Origin: Paucibacter sp. DJ2R-2 | GTDB lineage: Bacteria; Pseudomonadota; Gammaproteobacteria; Burkholderiales; Burkholderiaceae_C | Direction: 5' to 3' | Length of the DNA stretch: 64,000 nt | NCBI RefSeq assembly: GCF_025717675.1 | Contig: NZ_JAJIRT010000009.1 | Coordinates: 62,001-126,000 of the forward strand | Shown here: one piece after another, positions 1 through 9,090 of the stretch | Layout: every line of letters begins with the position of its first letter | How positions within the stretch are numbered: position 1 is the stretch's first letter | The notes under the pieces: model-generated | Told to the model about the DNA's origin: nothing | Databases searched by the model: none | The model's input: the letters and a program-made list of their open reading frames with translations, nothing else | Made by a program: the position numbers and the translations under genes

Positions 1-973
1 GCAGCAGGAATTCCAGGGCCGCGCCCTCGCCCTGGGCGGCGGCCGCTTCTGGCGCAGCCTCGGGGTGCAGCCAGTGCGCCAGGGCATCGTGCATGGCCTG
101 GGCACTGGGCCAGCGCTGGGCCGGCTCGCGAGCCAGGCCACGCTGGACGATGGCGCGCAAGGCGTCGTCCACCTCGGGGCCCAGGCCCGGCGGCAAATGC
201 AGCTCTTGCTCGCGCAGCCGGCGCACCGAGGCCCAGGGATCGGCATCGTGATTGAGGCGCTGGCCACTGAGCATCTCGGCCAGAAGGATGGCGGCGGCGA
301 ACACATCCATGGCGGGAGACGGCGCTTCGCCACGCGCCGCCTCGGGGGACAGATAGGCGGGCGTGCCGACGATGCGCTGCGGCGCCTGGGCCTGCGCGCC
401 CTTCTCCGGCGCGCTCAGGCGCCCGGCGATGCCGAAGTCCATCACGCGCGGCCGGCCCTTGGCGTCGATCAAGATGTTGCTCGGTTTGAGGTCCCGGTGC
501 ACCACGCCGGCCTGGTGGGCCGCCTGCAGACCGTCGAGCAGGCCCAGGCTCAGCTCGACCGCCACACGGGCCGGCAAGGCGCCGCCACTGTCCACCTGAC
601 GGCGCAAGCGGTCCGCCAAGGAGCCGCCGGCAACATATTCGAACACCAGATAGGCCTGGCCGTCCTGGATGTCGGCCTCAAACACCGGCACGATATTCGG
701 GTGGTGGAGGCGGCTGACGGCGCGCGCCTCGTGCAGCCATTCGTCGACACTGCGGCCGTCGCTGGGCGGGTGCAAGACCTTCAGCGCCACCTCGCGGTCC
801 AGGCGTGGATCATGGGCCAGCCAGACCGTGGCCTGCGCCCCCTCACCCAGGCGCTTGAGCAAATGGAAGCGGCCCAGCTGCGGCACATGCAGATCGCTCA
901 GAGACGCGGGCATGGTGTAGGCACCCGAGTCGCCAGCGTCGGCGGCATCTTCAGCAGGGAGATCGGGCAGCAT
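1..973 (-). CDS. Serine/threonine protein kinase (Hanks type), 3' part outside window
   Basis: The minus-strand frame stays open from an ATG at 973 to the window edge, giving about 324 residues of a Hanks-type Ser/Thr kinase. All catalytic elements are intact: the glycine-rich loop GEGAQATV (about residues 43-50), the VALK lysine (K65), HRDLKPSN (159-166) and DFG (179-181), followed by an activation segment with GTPAYLSPE. It should phosphorylate Ser/Thr on unknown cytoplasmic targets. The C-terminal part, possibly a membrane or sensory module, is not visible. It begins 84 nt after the stop of the pseudokinase-HDOD gene on the same strand, so the two are probably co-transcribed. A shorter start at the ATG at 913 is possible. 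The kinase call is firm from the motifs; its pathway is unknown. Confidence 0.9.
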   Translation of the reverse strand, partial: MLPDLPAEDAADAGDSGAYTMPASLSDLHVPQLGRFHLLKRLGEGAQATVWLAHDPRLDREVALKVLHPPSDGRSVDEWLHEARAVSRLHHPNIVPVFEADIQDGQAYLVFEYVAGGSLADRLRRQVDSGGALPARVAVELSLGLLDGLQAAHQAGVVHRDLKPSNILIDAKGRPRVMDFGIAGRLSAPEKGAQAQAPQRIVGTPAYLSPEAARGEAPSPAMDVFAAAILLAEMLSGQRLNHDADPWASVRRLREQELHLPPGLGPEVDDALRAIVQRGLAREPAQRWPSAQAMHDALAHWLHPEAAPEAAAAQGEGAALEFLL

Positions 974-1057
974 GGCGGGCAATTCGGGGTCCTCAGGCGA
1001 GCAGCGCAGAGACGCGGGTGGGCTATGGAGCGGACTTCATTTGCTGCACCACGGCGT

Positions 1058-2896
1058 TCAAGCACCACCGCCGGCTGCAGGCGGCGCATTGCCACCGGTC
1101 AAGCGCTTGCGCAAGGCTGACGCCCGGGGCCCCTCGCTCAAGGGCGGAGGCTGTTGGGCATCAAAGGTGGCCGGGGGCGGTGTCTCGGGGTTGAGGGCCA
1201 GCTTGATGTCCTGCAGCCCCAAGCCCAGGGCGCGGGCATAACGACGGGTGGCCGCCTCCACGCTGGGCTGGCGGCGCGCCTCGACCTGGGTCAGGGCATC
1301 GACCAGCTCATTGGCCAGGCTGCAGGTCAGACGCAGCAGGTCGGCGTCATTGTTGGGGTGGCGCACGGCCGCTTCAGGCGCCTGGCGACGGATCATGTGG
1401 ACCAGTTCCTCGCCCAGGCTCCAATGCTTGGCCACGGCCGCGCCCAGCGCCTCCAGATCGCAGCCCAGCACGGCATAGGCAGCGGCCTGCTCGCTCATGC
1501 CCTGGGGATGGGGCTGGTCCTCGGTGGGCTCAGGCGGCTGCATCAGCTGGCGGATCTGCTGGGCATCGTCCGGGAAGTGGTATTGCAGCAGCAGGCGGCC
1601 GAGGTTCTGCATCACCGTGATCAGGTAGACCACCTCGCCGTCATAGCCGGCCGGGCGCAGCACCTGGGCGATCTGGCCGGCGCGGTGCACGCGCTTCATC
1701 AGGCTGCGCAGCATGGTGGCCTGCAACTCGCTCAGCGGACCGGGCCAGGGCTTGAGTGCACGCGCCGCCTGCTGCACGCCGTCCAGACCCAGCATGGCGA
1801 TGGCGCGCTGCATATTGAGCACCGTGCCATCGACGGCCGCACCGCTTTGCTTCAAGGAATTGTTGACCCGGCGCAGCAGCTCCAGACTGAGCGCCATGTC
1901 CTGCAGCACCAAGGCCGACAAGGCGCTGGTGTGCTGGCGCTCCATGCTGGAGGACTGGGCGATGCGACTCAGCCCGGGGCTGCTGCTGGGCAGATGGCCG
2001 ATGCGCTGCAGCTTGTCCATCAGCAAGGCGATCGGGCCGCCCTGGTCGCTGGCCGCCGTGGTGCGCCAACCGTCCAGGGCGCGCAAGAGCGTGCGGGCGA
2101 TGTGATAACGCTGGCGGGCCTGGCGGTCGGTGGCGCGGTTGCTGATGGCGCGCAGCGGGTCGGGGATGGGGTGCGGCGTTTCCCAACCCAGGCGCACCAG
2201 TTCGCGGCCCAGCGGCTGCATCTGCTGTACGACGGCCTGCAGATCGCTCTGCTCCAGCACGGGCCGGCCGCTGAGGATTCGATGCAGCAGCAGGCCGACG
2301 CAGAGCACATCCTCGGCCGCCGACTCGCGCACGGCGCGGCGGGTGACGGTGTTGAAGTCCACGGTCGCCGGAAACACCTCCTGCGCCACCTCCAGGCCCA
2401 GCACACGGACCTGGTTGTTGGCGCCGATGATCAGCGTGGCGCATTGGACATCGCGGTGCGCATGCCCGGCCTCATGGGCAAAGGCCAGGCCTTCGAGGTA
2501 TTGGCAGATCCAGTCGGCCGCCTCCACCGGCAGCGGCGCGCTCTGGCGCGCCAGGCGCTCGTCCAGGGTTTCGCCCAGGGCGCGGTCATAGGCCACAAAC
2601 GGCCACTGTTCGACCTGGCCAATTTCAATGGCGTGAGCCAGATTGGGGTGTTGCACGCGCGAGGCGGCCTGGGCCATCTTCTGCCAATGCGCAGTCGCCG
2701 CGGCACTGTTGGGCGCCACCCGTGGCATGCAGAGAAACAGCTCCTGCCCCAGGCGGGCGTCATAGACCACCCACAACATGCTGCGCGCGCTTTTGCTCAA
2801 CAAGGCGCGCAGCTCGAAGCGCCCGAAACGGCGCATGGGCGCGGCCGCCACCGCGGGCTTGTCAGTCGATGAGGAAGAGGCAGAAGCGTCAGACAC
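1058..2896 (-). CDS. Protein kinase-like (degenerate) and HDOD domain fusion protein
   Basis: A 612-residue protein. Residues 25-285 align with the kinase encoded just downstream but are catalytically degenerate. The glycine loop has lost its glycines (LSKSARSM), the VALK lysine is Cys56, HRDLKPSN has become HRDVQCAT (147-154; Asn replaced by Thr) and DFG has become GLE (about 167-169). Residues 290-500 look like an HDOD domain, with a typical ALSLELLRRVNNS stretch followed by a predicted AIAMLGLDGVQQ helix. HDOD domains occur in bacterial signalling proteins and lack the HD phosphohydrolase metal ligands. The start is a GTG without a clear Shine-Dalgarno sequence; the first ATG is at residue 21. 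It probably acts as a pseudokinase scaffold or regulator of the adjacent active kinase; this role is inference. Confidence 0.85.
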   Translation of the reverse strand: MSDASASSSSTDKPAVAAAPMRRFGRFELRALLSKSARSMLWVVYDARLGQELFLCMPRVAPNSAAATAHWQKMAQAASRVQHPNLAHAIEIGQVEQWPFVAYDRALGETLDERLARQSAPLPVEAADWICQYLEGLAFAHEAGHAHRDVQCATLIIGANNQVRVLGLEVAQEVFPATVDFNTVTRRAVRESAAEDVLCVGLLLHRILSGRPVLEQSDLQAVVQQMQPLGRELVRLGWETPHPIPDPLRAISNRATDRQARQRYHIARTLLRALDGWRTTAASDQGGPIALLMDKLQRIGHLPSSSPGLSRIAQSSSMERQHTSALSALVLQDMALSLELLRRVNNSLKQSGAAVDGTVLNMQRAIAMLGLDGVQQAARALKPWPGPLSELQATMLRSLMKRVHRAGQIAQVLRPAGYDGEVVYLITVMQNLGRLLLQYHFPDDAQQIRQLMQPPEPTEDQPHPQGMSEQAAAYAVLGCDLEALGAAVAKHWSLGEELVHMIRRQAPEAAVRHPNNDADLLRLTCSLANELVDALTQVEARRQPSVEAATRRYARALGLGLQDIKLALNPETPPPATFDAQQPPPLSEGPRASALRKRLTGGNAPPAAGGGA

Positions 2897-3011
2897 AGGA
2901 AAGCGGGCCCCAACAGGACATCATGGATCGTTATCGCCCTATTGGACACAAAGCCCGGCACGGCAGTTGCAGCAAGCTGGGTGGGAAAGGCGGCCTATTT
3001 CCCCACCAGGC

Positions 3012-3041
3012 CTCAGCCTTGCAGCTGTGCCCAGACTTTGT
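3012..3041 (-). repeat. Second copy of the hrpA 3' end
   Basis: These 30 bases repeat the last coding bases of hrpA (3097-3126) with one mismatch, 85 bp downstream of the original. The frame and stop are kept, so read on the minus strand it would encode HKVWAQLQG and a stop. It lies in the gap between hrpA and the pseudokinase gene. Confidence 0.9.
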
Positions 3042-3085
3042 GGCTCCGACCTGGCATGCCCTGCGGGCAGATGTCAGTCTCGCCG

Positions 3086-3095
3086 CAAAGTCTGG
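3086..3095 (+). repeat. Inverted copy of the repeat head, hrpA module
   Basis: CAAAGTCTGG here is the exact reverse complement of CCAGACTTTG at 3031-3040 and of the same ten bases inside hrpA (3116-3125). It lies 2 nt past the hrpA stop and 45 nt before the second copy, so it could pair with either flanking copy. Confidence 0.85.
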
Positions 3096-3096
3096 A

Positions 3097-3126
3097 CTCA
3101 GCCCTGCAGCTGTGCCCAGACTTTGT
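3097..3126 (-). repeat. First copy of the repeated hrpA 3' end
   Basis: This is the native 3' end of hrpA, covering the last eight codons, the stop and one further base. It is repeated at 3012-3041 with 29 of 30 bases identical. Confidence 0.9.
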
Positions 3127-6100
3127 CCAGGCGCTTGACGCTGACCGGCTGGGGCGTGCGCAGCTCCTGAGCGAAGAGGCTGACACGCAACTCCTCCAGC
3201 TGCCAGCGGAAATCGGCCAGACGTGCGTCCGCCGTGCCCTTGAGCTCGATGACGCGGCGCAGATAGCGCTGCTCCAGGGGCTTGAGTTCGCTCAGCAACT
3301 TGGCGTCACGGGCCGCATCGGCGCGCAGCTTGTCCAGGCGGGCGGTCACGGCCTTGAGGTAACGCGGCAGGTGCTGCAGCTGTGCCCAGGGCGTGGTACT
3401 GACGAAGTTCTTCGGGCACAGGCGCTGCAGCTGGGCCGTGATGTCCTCGGCCGCCTCCTTGCCAGCGCGCGCGTCCTTGAGTTTTTTCTGCGCCGCATGC
3501 AGCTCCTGCAGCACCACGCCGGTCTGGCGCGCCACTTCCTGGGCGATCAGATTGAGGCGGCTGCGCCCCTCCTCGATGCGGGTTTTGAAGCTGAACTCGT
3601 CCTTGGGCAAAGGTTCGGCCAGGAAGGCCCGGTCCAGGGCCACGCCGATGATCTGGTCGCGCAGCTCTTCGGCCGTGCCCAAGCTCATGAAGAGCACCGA
3701 CATTTTTTGCAGGTCGGGGATGTTCTTCTCCAGGAACTTGAGCGGCTCCTTGAGCTGCAGCGCCACCAGGCGACGCAGGCCCAGGCGATGTTTGGCGGCG
3801 GCTACATCGGGCTCGTCGAAGACCTCGATCTCGACATGCGCGCCACGGTCCAGCAGGGCCGGGAAGCCGATCAGGCTTTGCGCGCCGCGGCTGACTTCCA
3901 TCAGCTCGGGCAGCTCGCCAAACGTCCAAGCCGTGTAGGTCTTGGCGGATTCCTGCACCGGCTTCTTGGCTTGCACCACCTCGGCGCGAATGCCACCTTT
4001 CGCCACTGGCGGCAGCGGCTCGGAAGCAGGCGCAGAAGCTGGCAGCTTGAGCGCCGCCAGTGCCTGGAAAGCCGAGCGTGCCTGGCCACCCAGCTCCGAC
4101 TTCAAAGCCGCCAGATTGCGGCCCTGGCCGAGCTGGCGGCCATGTTCGTCGACGACGCGGAAGTTCATGAACAGATGCGGCTGCAGCTGCTCAAGCTTGA
4201 AGTCATTGCGCTGCACGGCCAGCTGGCTGCGCTCCTTGACCGCCTTGAGCAGCACCTCGACCAAGGCGCCCTGCGCAAAGGGGTTGCTGGCGATGAACTC
4301 GGCAACAAAATCGGGCAGCGGCACCAGGCGCGAGCGCGGGCGCTGGTGCAAGCTCTTGAGCAAGGCGGTGATCTTCTGCGCCAACATGCCGGGAACCAGC
4401 CACTCGCAGCGCTCCTCGCTGACCTGGTTGAGCGCGAAGATGGGCACATTGACAGTGACACCGTCGCGCGCATCGCCGGGCTCGTGCAGATAGCTGACCG
4501 TGCAGTCAACGCCGCCCAGGCGCAGGGTCTTGGGGAAGGCCTCGGTGGTGACGCCGGCCGCCTCGTGGCGCATCAGCTCCTCGCGGCTCAGATGCAAAAG
4601 CTTAGGCTCGGCCTTGCTGGCCTGTCGATACCAGCGCTCCAACGTGGCGCCCGAGCAGACCTCGGCGGGAAGCTGGCTGTCGTAGTAGGCGTAGATCAGC
4701 TCGTCATCGACCAGCACGTCCTGGCGGCGCGACTTGTGCTCCAACTCCTCGACCTTCTTGATCTGGCGCTCGTTGTGGGCCAGAAAAGGCAGGCGCGATT
4801 CCCACTCGCCATTGACCAGGGCCTCGCGGATGAAGATCTCGCGCGCCGCCTTGGCATCGACATTGCCGAAGTTCACGCGCCGGTTGGCGTAGATGACGAT
4901 GCCGTAGAGCGTGGCGCGCTCGAGCGCGATCACCTCGGCCGCCTTTTTCTCCCAATGCGGCTCCAGCAGTTGGGTCTTGATCAAATGGCCGGCAATGCCG
5001 GGCAGCCACTGCGGCTCGATGGCGGCAATGCCGCGGCCGAACAGCCGCGTGGTGTCCACCAGCTCGGCGGCGACGATCCAGCGGCCCGGCTTCTTGCTCA
5101 GGTGAGCGCCGGGATGGCGCCAGAACTTGATGCCACGTGCGCCCAGGTACCAGTCCTCGTCCTCGCTCTTGAGGCCAAGATTGCCCAGCAGGCCGGCCAA
5201 CATGGACAGGTGCAACTGCTCGTAGGTGGCGGGGCTGCCATTGAGGCGCCAGCCCTGCTCGGCCACCACGGTATGGAGCTGGGAGTAAATGTCCTTCCAC
5301 TCGCGCACGCGGCGCGGGCTGATGAAGTTCTCTCGCAGCAGGGCTTCGTAGCGGCGATTGCTGAGCTTGTGCTCGCCGTGCCCGCCCTTGGCCTCCTCGA
5401 TCCATTTCCAGATCTTGAGGTAGCCCAGGAACTCGCTCTTCTCGTCGTCGAACTTCTTGTGCTTCTCGTCGGCCGCCTGTTGCTGCTCCATGGGCCGGTC
5501 GCGCACGTCTTGGCCCGAGAGCGCGCTGGCGATGATCAGCACCTCGTTGAGCGCCTCGCGGTTGCGGGCTTCCAAAATCATGCGGCCGACGCGCGGGTCC
5601 AGCGGCAGCTTGGACAGCTCGCGGCCCAAGGACGTCAGCTCGTTCAAATCATCGACCGCGCCCAACTCCTGCAGCAGCTGGTAACCATCGGCCACGGCCT
5701 TGCGTGGCGGCGGCTCGATGAAGGGGAATTCATCGACCTGTCCCAGGCCCAGCGACTTCATGCGCAGGATCACGCCGGCCAGCGAGCTGCGCAGGATTTC
5801 CGGGTCGGTGAAGCGCGGGCGTTCGTTGAAGTCCTTCTCGTCGTAGAGACGGATGCAGATGCCGTTGCTCACCCGGCCGCAGCGGCCCGCGCGCTGGTTG
5901 GCCGAGCTCTGACTGACCGGCTCGATCTGCAGCTGCTCGACCTTGTTGCGGTAGCTGTAACGCTTGACCCGTGCGGTGCCAGGGTCGATGACGTAGCGGA
6001 TGCCGGGTACCGTCAGCGAGGTTTCGGCCACATTGGTGGCCAGCACGATGCGGCGCTGACCATGAGGCTCGAACACGCGGTCCTGCTCGGCCTGCGACAA

Positions 6101-7129
6101 GCGGGCGAACAGGGGCAGCACCTCGACGCCGGGCGGGTGATGCTTGCGCAAGGCCTCGGCCGCTTCGCGGATCTCGCGCTCGCCGGGCAGGAAGACCAGC
6201 ACATCGCCGCCGCCCTCACGCCAGAGCTCGTCCACCCCGTCGCAGATCGCGTTGTTGAGGTCGTACTCGCGCGACTCTTCAAACGGCCGGTAACGCTGCT
6301 CGACCGGGAAGGTGCGGCCCGAGACCATCAGCACCGGCGCCGGCCCCTTGGCAGACTCGAAATGCTTGGCAAACCGGTCGGCGTCGATGGTGGCCGAGGT
6401 GACGATGACCTTGAGGTCCGGCCGGCGCGGCAGCACCTCGCGCAGATAGCCGAGCAGGAAATCGATGTTCAGCGAGCGCTCATGGGCCTCGTCGATGATG
6501 ATCGTGTCGTAGGCCTTCAGCAGCGGGTCGGTCTGCGTCTCGGCCAGCAAGATGCCGTCCGTCATCAGCTTGACGCTGGCGCCCGGCTGCAGGCGGTCTT
6601 GGAAGCGGACCTTGTAGCCCACGATCTCGCCCAGCGGCGTCTTCAGCTCGTCGGCAATGCGCTTGGCGACGCTGCTGGCGGCAATGCGCCGGGGCTGGGT
6701 GTGGCCGATCAGCTTGCCCGAGTTCGCGCGGCCGCGACCCAGGGCCAAGGCGATCTTGGGCAGTTGGGTGGTCTTGCCCGAGCCGGTCTCGCCGCAAACG
6801 ATGATGACCTGGTTCTCGGCCAAGGCCTGGGCGATGTCATCGCGCCGGCTCGACACCGGCAAAGACTCGGGGAAGGTGATGGGCGGCAGCGGGTTGGCCG
6901 GCGGCAGCGGCCGCTCGTTCTCTGGCCGAGGCGGCCGAGGTGGGCGCGGGGCGCGCGGAGGGCGCGGAGCTTCCGAGGCCTGGGCGGCAGGCGCCGTTTG
7001 GCCCGTCTGCGCGGGCTGAGGTGGACGCGGCGGACGGCCCTGCCCGGCAGCACGGGCTGCGTTGGCTTCGTTGGGGGCGCGGCGGGCGGTGCCCGGCGGA
7101 CGAGGGGGATGGGGGGGCTTGGCGTTCAC
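3098..7129 (-). CDS. hrpA: ATP-dependent RNA helicase HrpA (DEAH box)
   Basis: A DEAH-box RNA helicase of about 1343 residues, close to the roughly 1300 of E. coli HrpA. Visible motifs are Walker A (GETGSGKTTQLPK), DEAHERS, the VTSATID motif III and the motif VI region QRAGRCGR, followed by the HA2/OB-fold region and the long HrpA-specific C-terminal domain. HrpA remodels RNA and ribosomal complexes in the cytoplasm. The N-terminus is an unusual Pro/Arg-rich disordered stretch of about 90 residues. I chose the GTG at 7129 (NAKPPHPP after the initiator). The frame is open to a GTG at 7270, but that would leave only 11 nt to the divergent argA start. The 3' end is duplicated downstream (see the repeats). 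Confidence 0.93.
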   Translation of the reverse strand: MNAKPPHPPRPPGTARRAPNEANAARAAGQGRPPRPPQPAQTGQTAPAAQASEAPRPPRAPRPPRPPRPENERPLPPANPLPPITFPESLPVSSRRDDIAQALAENQVIIVCGETGSGKTTQLPKIALALGRGRANSGKLIGHTQPRRIAASSVAKRIADELKTPLGEIVGYKVRFQDRLQPGASVKLMTDGILLAETQTDPLLKAYDTIIIDEAHERSLNIDFLLGYLREVLPRRPDLKVIVTSATIDADRFAKHFESAKGPAPVLMVSGRTFPVEQRYRPFEESREYDLNNAICDGVDELWREGGGDVLVFLPGEREIREAAEALRKHHPPGVEVLPLFARLSQAEQDRVFEPHGQRRIVLATNVAETSLTVPGIRYVIDPGTARVKRYSYRNKVEQLQIEPVSQSSANQRAGRCGRVSNGICIRLYDEKDFNERPRFTDPEILRSSLAGVILRMKSLGLGQVDEFPFIEPPPRKAVADGYQLLQELGAVDDLNELTSLGRELSKLPLDPRVGRMILEARNREALNEVLIIASALSGQDVRDRPMEQQQAADEKHKKFDDEKSEFLGYLKIWKWIEEAKGGHGEHKLSNRRYEALLRENFISPRRVREWKDIYSQLHTVVAEQGWRLNGSPATYEQLHLSMLAGLLGNLGLKSEDEDWYLGARGIKFWRHPGAHLSKKPGRWIVAAELVDTTRLFGRGIAAIEPQWLPGIAGHLIKTQLLEPHWEKKAAEVIALERATLYGIVIYANRRVNFGNVDAKAAREIFIREALVNGEWESRLPFLAHNERQIKKVEELEHKSRRQDVLVDDELIYAYYDSQLPAEVCSGATLERWYRQASKAEPKLLHLSREELMRHEAAGVTTEAFPKTLRLGGVDCTVSYLHEPGDARDGVTVNVPIFALNQVSEERCEWLVPGMLAQKITALLKSLHQRPRSRLVPLPDFVAEFIASNPFAQGALVEVLLKAVKERSQLAVQRNDFKLEQLQPHLFMNFRVVDEHGRQLGQGRNLAALKSELGGQARSAFQALAALKLPASAPASEPLPPVAKGGIRAEVVQAKKPVQESAKTYTAWTFGELPELMEVSRGAQSLIGFPALLDRGAHVEIEVFDEPDVAAAKHRLGLRRLVALQLKEPLKFLEKNIPDLQKMSVLFMSLGTAEELRDQIIGVALDRAFLAEPLPKDEFSFKTRIEEGRSRLNLIAQEVARQTGVVLQELHAAQKKLKDARAGKEAAEDITAQLQRLCPKNFVSTTPWAQLQHLPRYLKAVTARLDKLRADAARDAKLLSELKPLEQRYLRRVIELKGTADARLADFRWQLEELRVSLFAQELRTPQPVSVKRLDKVWAQLQG

Positions 7130-7281
7130 GAGGCGCGGATTATCGTTGTCCCGCGGCGGCCGGCTCCAAACAAGGGCAGGCGCCTCCGAATCCACGAGCC
7201 TGTTTCTCGCCTGGGCGCCCCACCCCAGTTCAAGCGCAAGCCCCCCAGGGAAGACCCGGAGCTGCGGCACAATCGCGGGCC

Positions 7282-8631
7282 ATGAGCCTTGTCTTTCCCC
7301 ACACCTTCGTTCCCTGGTTTCGCTCCGTCGCGCCCTATATCCATGCCTACCGAGGTGAGACCTTTGTGGTGGGCATGCCCGGTGAACTAGTGGCGGCCGG
7401 CAAGCTCAATGCCTTTGTGCAGGACCTGTCCATCCTGCATGCCATGGGCATCAAAATCGTGCTGGTGCATGGCTTCCGGCCCCAGGTGAACGAGCAGTTG
7501 GCGGCCAAGGGCCAGCAGGCGCAGTACAGCCACGGGGTGCGAGTGACCGATGCGGTGGCCCTGGACTGTGCACAGGAAGCCGCCGGCCAACTGCGTTTCG
7601 AGATCGAAGCGGCCTTTTCGCAGGGCCTGCCCAACACGCCCATGGCCAATGCCACGGTGCGTGTGGTGTCCGGTAACTTTCTGACGGCCCGCCCGGTCGG
7701 CATCGTCGATGGCGTGGATTTCCAGCACAGCGGCTTGGTACGGCGTGTCGATGCAGCGGCCATCCAGCGCGCCATCGACAGCGGCGCCGTGGTGCTGCTC
7801 TCCCCTTTCGGCTTCTCACCCACCGGCGAGGCTTTCAATCTGACCATGGAGGATGTGGCCACCAGTGCCGCCATCGCTCTGCAAGCGGACAAGCTGCTGT
7901 TTGTCTGCGAAGTGGCCGGCGTGCGTGAGGACCCCAACGACCCGGACAGCCCGGTCGATACCGAACTGGCCCTGGCCGATGCCGTGCGCATGTTGGCCCG
8001 GTCGAACAAGCCGACGGCCGGTGCAACACCGCCGATCGACGTCGACTTCTACTTGCAGCACTGCGTCAAAGCCTGCCAGGCCGGCGTGGAGCGCTCGCAC
8101 ATCGTGCCTTTTGCCGTTGACGGCGCCTTGCTGCAAGAGGTCTACACCCATGACGGCATCGGCACCATGGTGGTCGATGAAAAGCTGGAAAGCCTGCGCG
8201 AGGCTGATTCGGATGACATCGGCGGCATCATTGCCCTGATCGAACCGTTCGAGCGCGACGGCACTCTGGTCAAGCGGGACCGGACCGAGATCGAGCGCGA
8301 CATCGAGCTCTACACCGTGATCGAGCATGACGGCGTGATCTTTGGCTGCGCAGCCCTCTACCCCTATGTGGAAGCGCGCACGGCCGAGATGGCGGCGCTG
8401 ACTGTGTCGCCCGATGTGCAAGGCCAGGGCGACGGCGACCGCATCCTCAAACGCATCGAACAGCGCGCCAAGGCGCAAGGTCTGAGCAGCATCTTTGTGC
8501 TGACCACACGCACCATGCACTGGTTCATCAAGCGCGGCTTCCACCCCGTGGACCCGGAGTGGCTGCCCGAAGAACGCAAGCGCAAGTACAACTGGGACCG
8601 CCGCTCCCTGGTTCTGGTCAAAAAGCTCTGA
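7282..8631 (+). CDS. argA: N-acetylglutamate synthase ArgA
   Basis: A 449-residue protein with the classical two-domain ArgA layout. An amino-acid-kinase-like fold (about 1-290, with IKIVLVHGFRPQVN near the start) is followed by a GNAT acetyltransferase domain (about 300-449, with MAALTVSPDVQGQGDGDRIL forming the acetyl-CoA site). It makes N-acetylglutamate from glutamate and acetyl-CoA, the first step of arginine synthesis, and is normally feedback-inhibited by arginine through the kinase-like domain. The start is the ATG at 7282, which matches the usual N-terminus; the frame is open further upstream but that part overlaps the divergent hrpA. No terminator stands out before yggX. Confidence 0.95.
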   Translation: MSLVFPHTFVPWFRSVAPYIHAYRGETFVVGMPGELVAAGKLNAFVQDLSILHAMGIKIVLVHGFRPQVNEQLAAKGQQAQYSHGVRVTDAVALDCAQEAAGQLRFEIEAAFSQGLPNTPMANATVRVVSGNFLTARPVGIVDGVDFQHSGLVRRVDAAAIQRAIDSGAVVLLSPFGFSPTGEAFNLTMEDVATSAAIALQADKLLFVCEVAGVREDPNDPDSPVDTELALADAVRMLARSNKPTAGATPPIDVDFYLQHCVKACQAGVERSHIVPFAVDGALLQEVYTHDGIGTMVVDEKLESLREADSDDIGGIIALIEPFERDGTLVKRDRTEIERDIELYTVIEHDGVIFGCAALYPYVEARTAEMAALTVSPDVQGQGDGDRILKRIEQRAKAQGLSSIFVLTTRTMHWFIKRGFHPVDPEWLPEERKRKYNWDRRSLVLVKKL

Positions 8632-8748
8632 GCTCAGCCTCTCACAAACACAGACAGCCCACCCCGGTATTGCCGGCGCGCTAGAGTCCGCGCCACCCGG
8701 CGCAAACCCGAGCAACGCGCACACACCCGAGAAATGAAGGAATACACC

Positions 8749-9021
8749 ATGGCACGCACCATTCACTGCACCCACCTGAACAAAGAAGGCGAAGGCCTGG
8801 ATTTCGCGCCCTACCCGGGCGAGCTGGGCAAACGCATCTACCAAAACATCAGCAAGGAAGCCTGGGCCCTGTGGATGAAGCACCAGACCATGCTGGTCAA
8901 TGAAAACCGCCTCAATCTGGCCGATCTGCGCGCCCGCCAATACCTGGCCCGCCAAATGGAGCAGTTCTTCTTCGGCGCCGGCGCTGAAGCGGTGGCGGGC
9001 TACGTCCCGCCAACGACCTGA
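8749..9021 (+). CDS. yggX: Probable Fe(2+)-trafficking protein YggX
   Basis: A 90-residue protein of the YggX family, with the usual [19 protein letters not shown] start, [10 protein letters not shown] and ISKEAWA blocks, the single conserved Cys7, and a GYVPP end. YggX proteins help protect Fe-S clusters against oxidative damage and are proposed to traffic iron in the cytoplasm. The ATG at 8749 was chosen over an in-frame ATG 15 nt upstream because it matches the family start and follows an AAGG ribosome-binding sequence. The last 57 bases of the gene reappear 126 bp downstream, and the likely terminator is at 9229-9258, beyond that second copy. Confidence 0.93.
   Translation: MARTIHCTHLNKEGEGLDFAPYPGELGKRIYQNISKEAWALWMKHQTMLVNENRLNLADLRARQYLARQMEQFFFGAGAEAVAGYVPPTT
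8965..9021 (+). repeat. First copy of the repeated yggX 3' end
   Basis: The last 57 bases of yggX, encoding [18 protein letters not shown] and the stop. They are repeated at 9091-9147 with 48 of 57 bases identical. Confidence 0.85.
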
Positions 9022-9034
9022 GCGGCCCGAAGGC

Positions 9035-9042
9035 AAGAATTG
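9035..9042 (-). repeat. Inverted copy of the repeat head, yggX module
   Basis: AAGAATTG here is the reverse complement of CAATTCTT at 9088-9095 at the head of the second copy, with exactly 45 nt between them. It can also pair with CAGTTCTT in yggX if one G-U pair is allowed. Confidence 0.75.
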
Positions 9043-9052
9043 CGGGGAGCGC

Positions 9053-9075
9053 TCACCTGCGCGCAGCGCAGGTGA
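9053..9075. repeat. Perfect 10-bp hairpin inside the yggX repeat module
   Basis: TCACCTGCGC (9053-9062) and GCGCAGGTGA (9066-9075) are perfect reverse complements around a 3-nt loop. No T-run follows, so it does not look like an intrinsic terminator. It forms the core of the 45-nt spacer. Confidence 0.85.
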
Positions 9076-9090
9076 TGGGATCACCAACAA

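Noticed and set aside
1154-2872. A 572-codon open frame on the plus strand over the pseudokinase-HDOD gene
   Set aside because: Same antisense composition. The minus strand carries recognisable kinase-like and HDOD sequence.
2942-7285. A 1447-codon open frame on the plus strand opposite hrpA
   Set aside because: It is an antisense shadow caused by high GC codon bias. It has no domain-like sequence, and hrpA on the other strand has all the helicase motifs.
9022-9090. A small insertion sequence or integrated element at the yggX 3' end
   Set aside because: The spacer is under 70 nt with no coding capacity, so it cannot be an autonomous element. It is reported as a repeat module instead.
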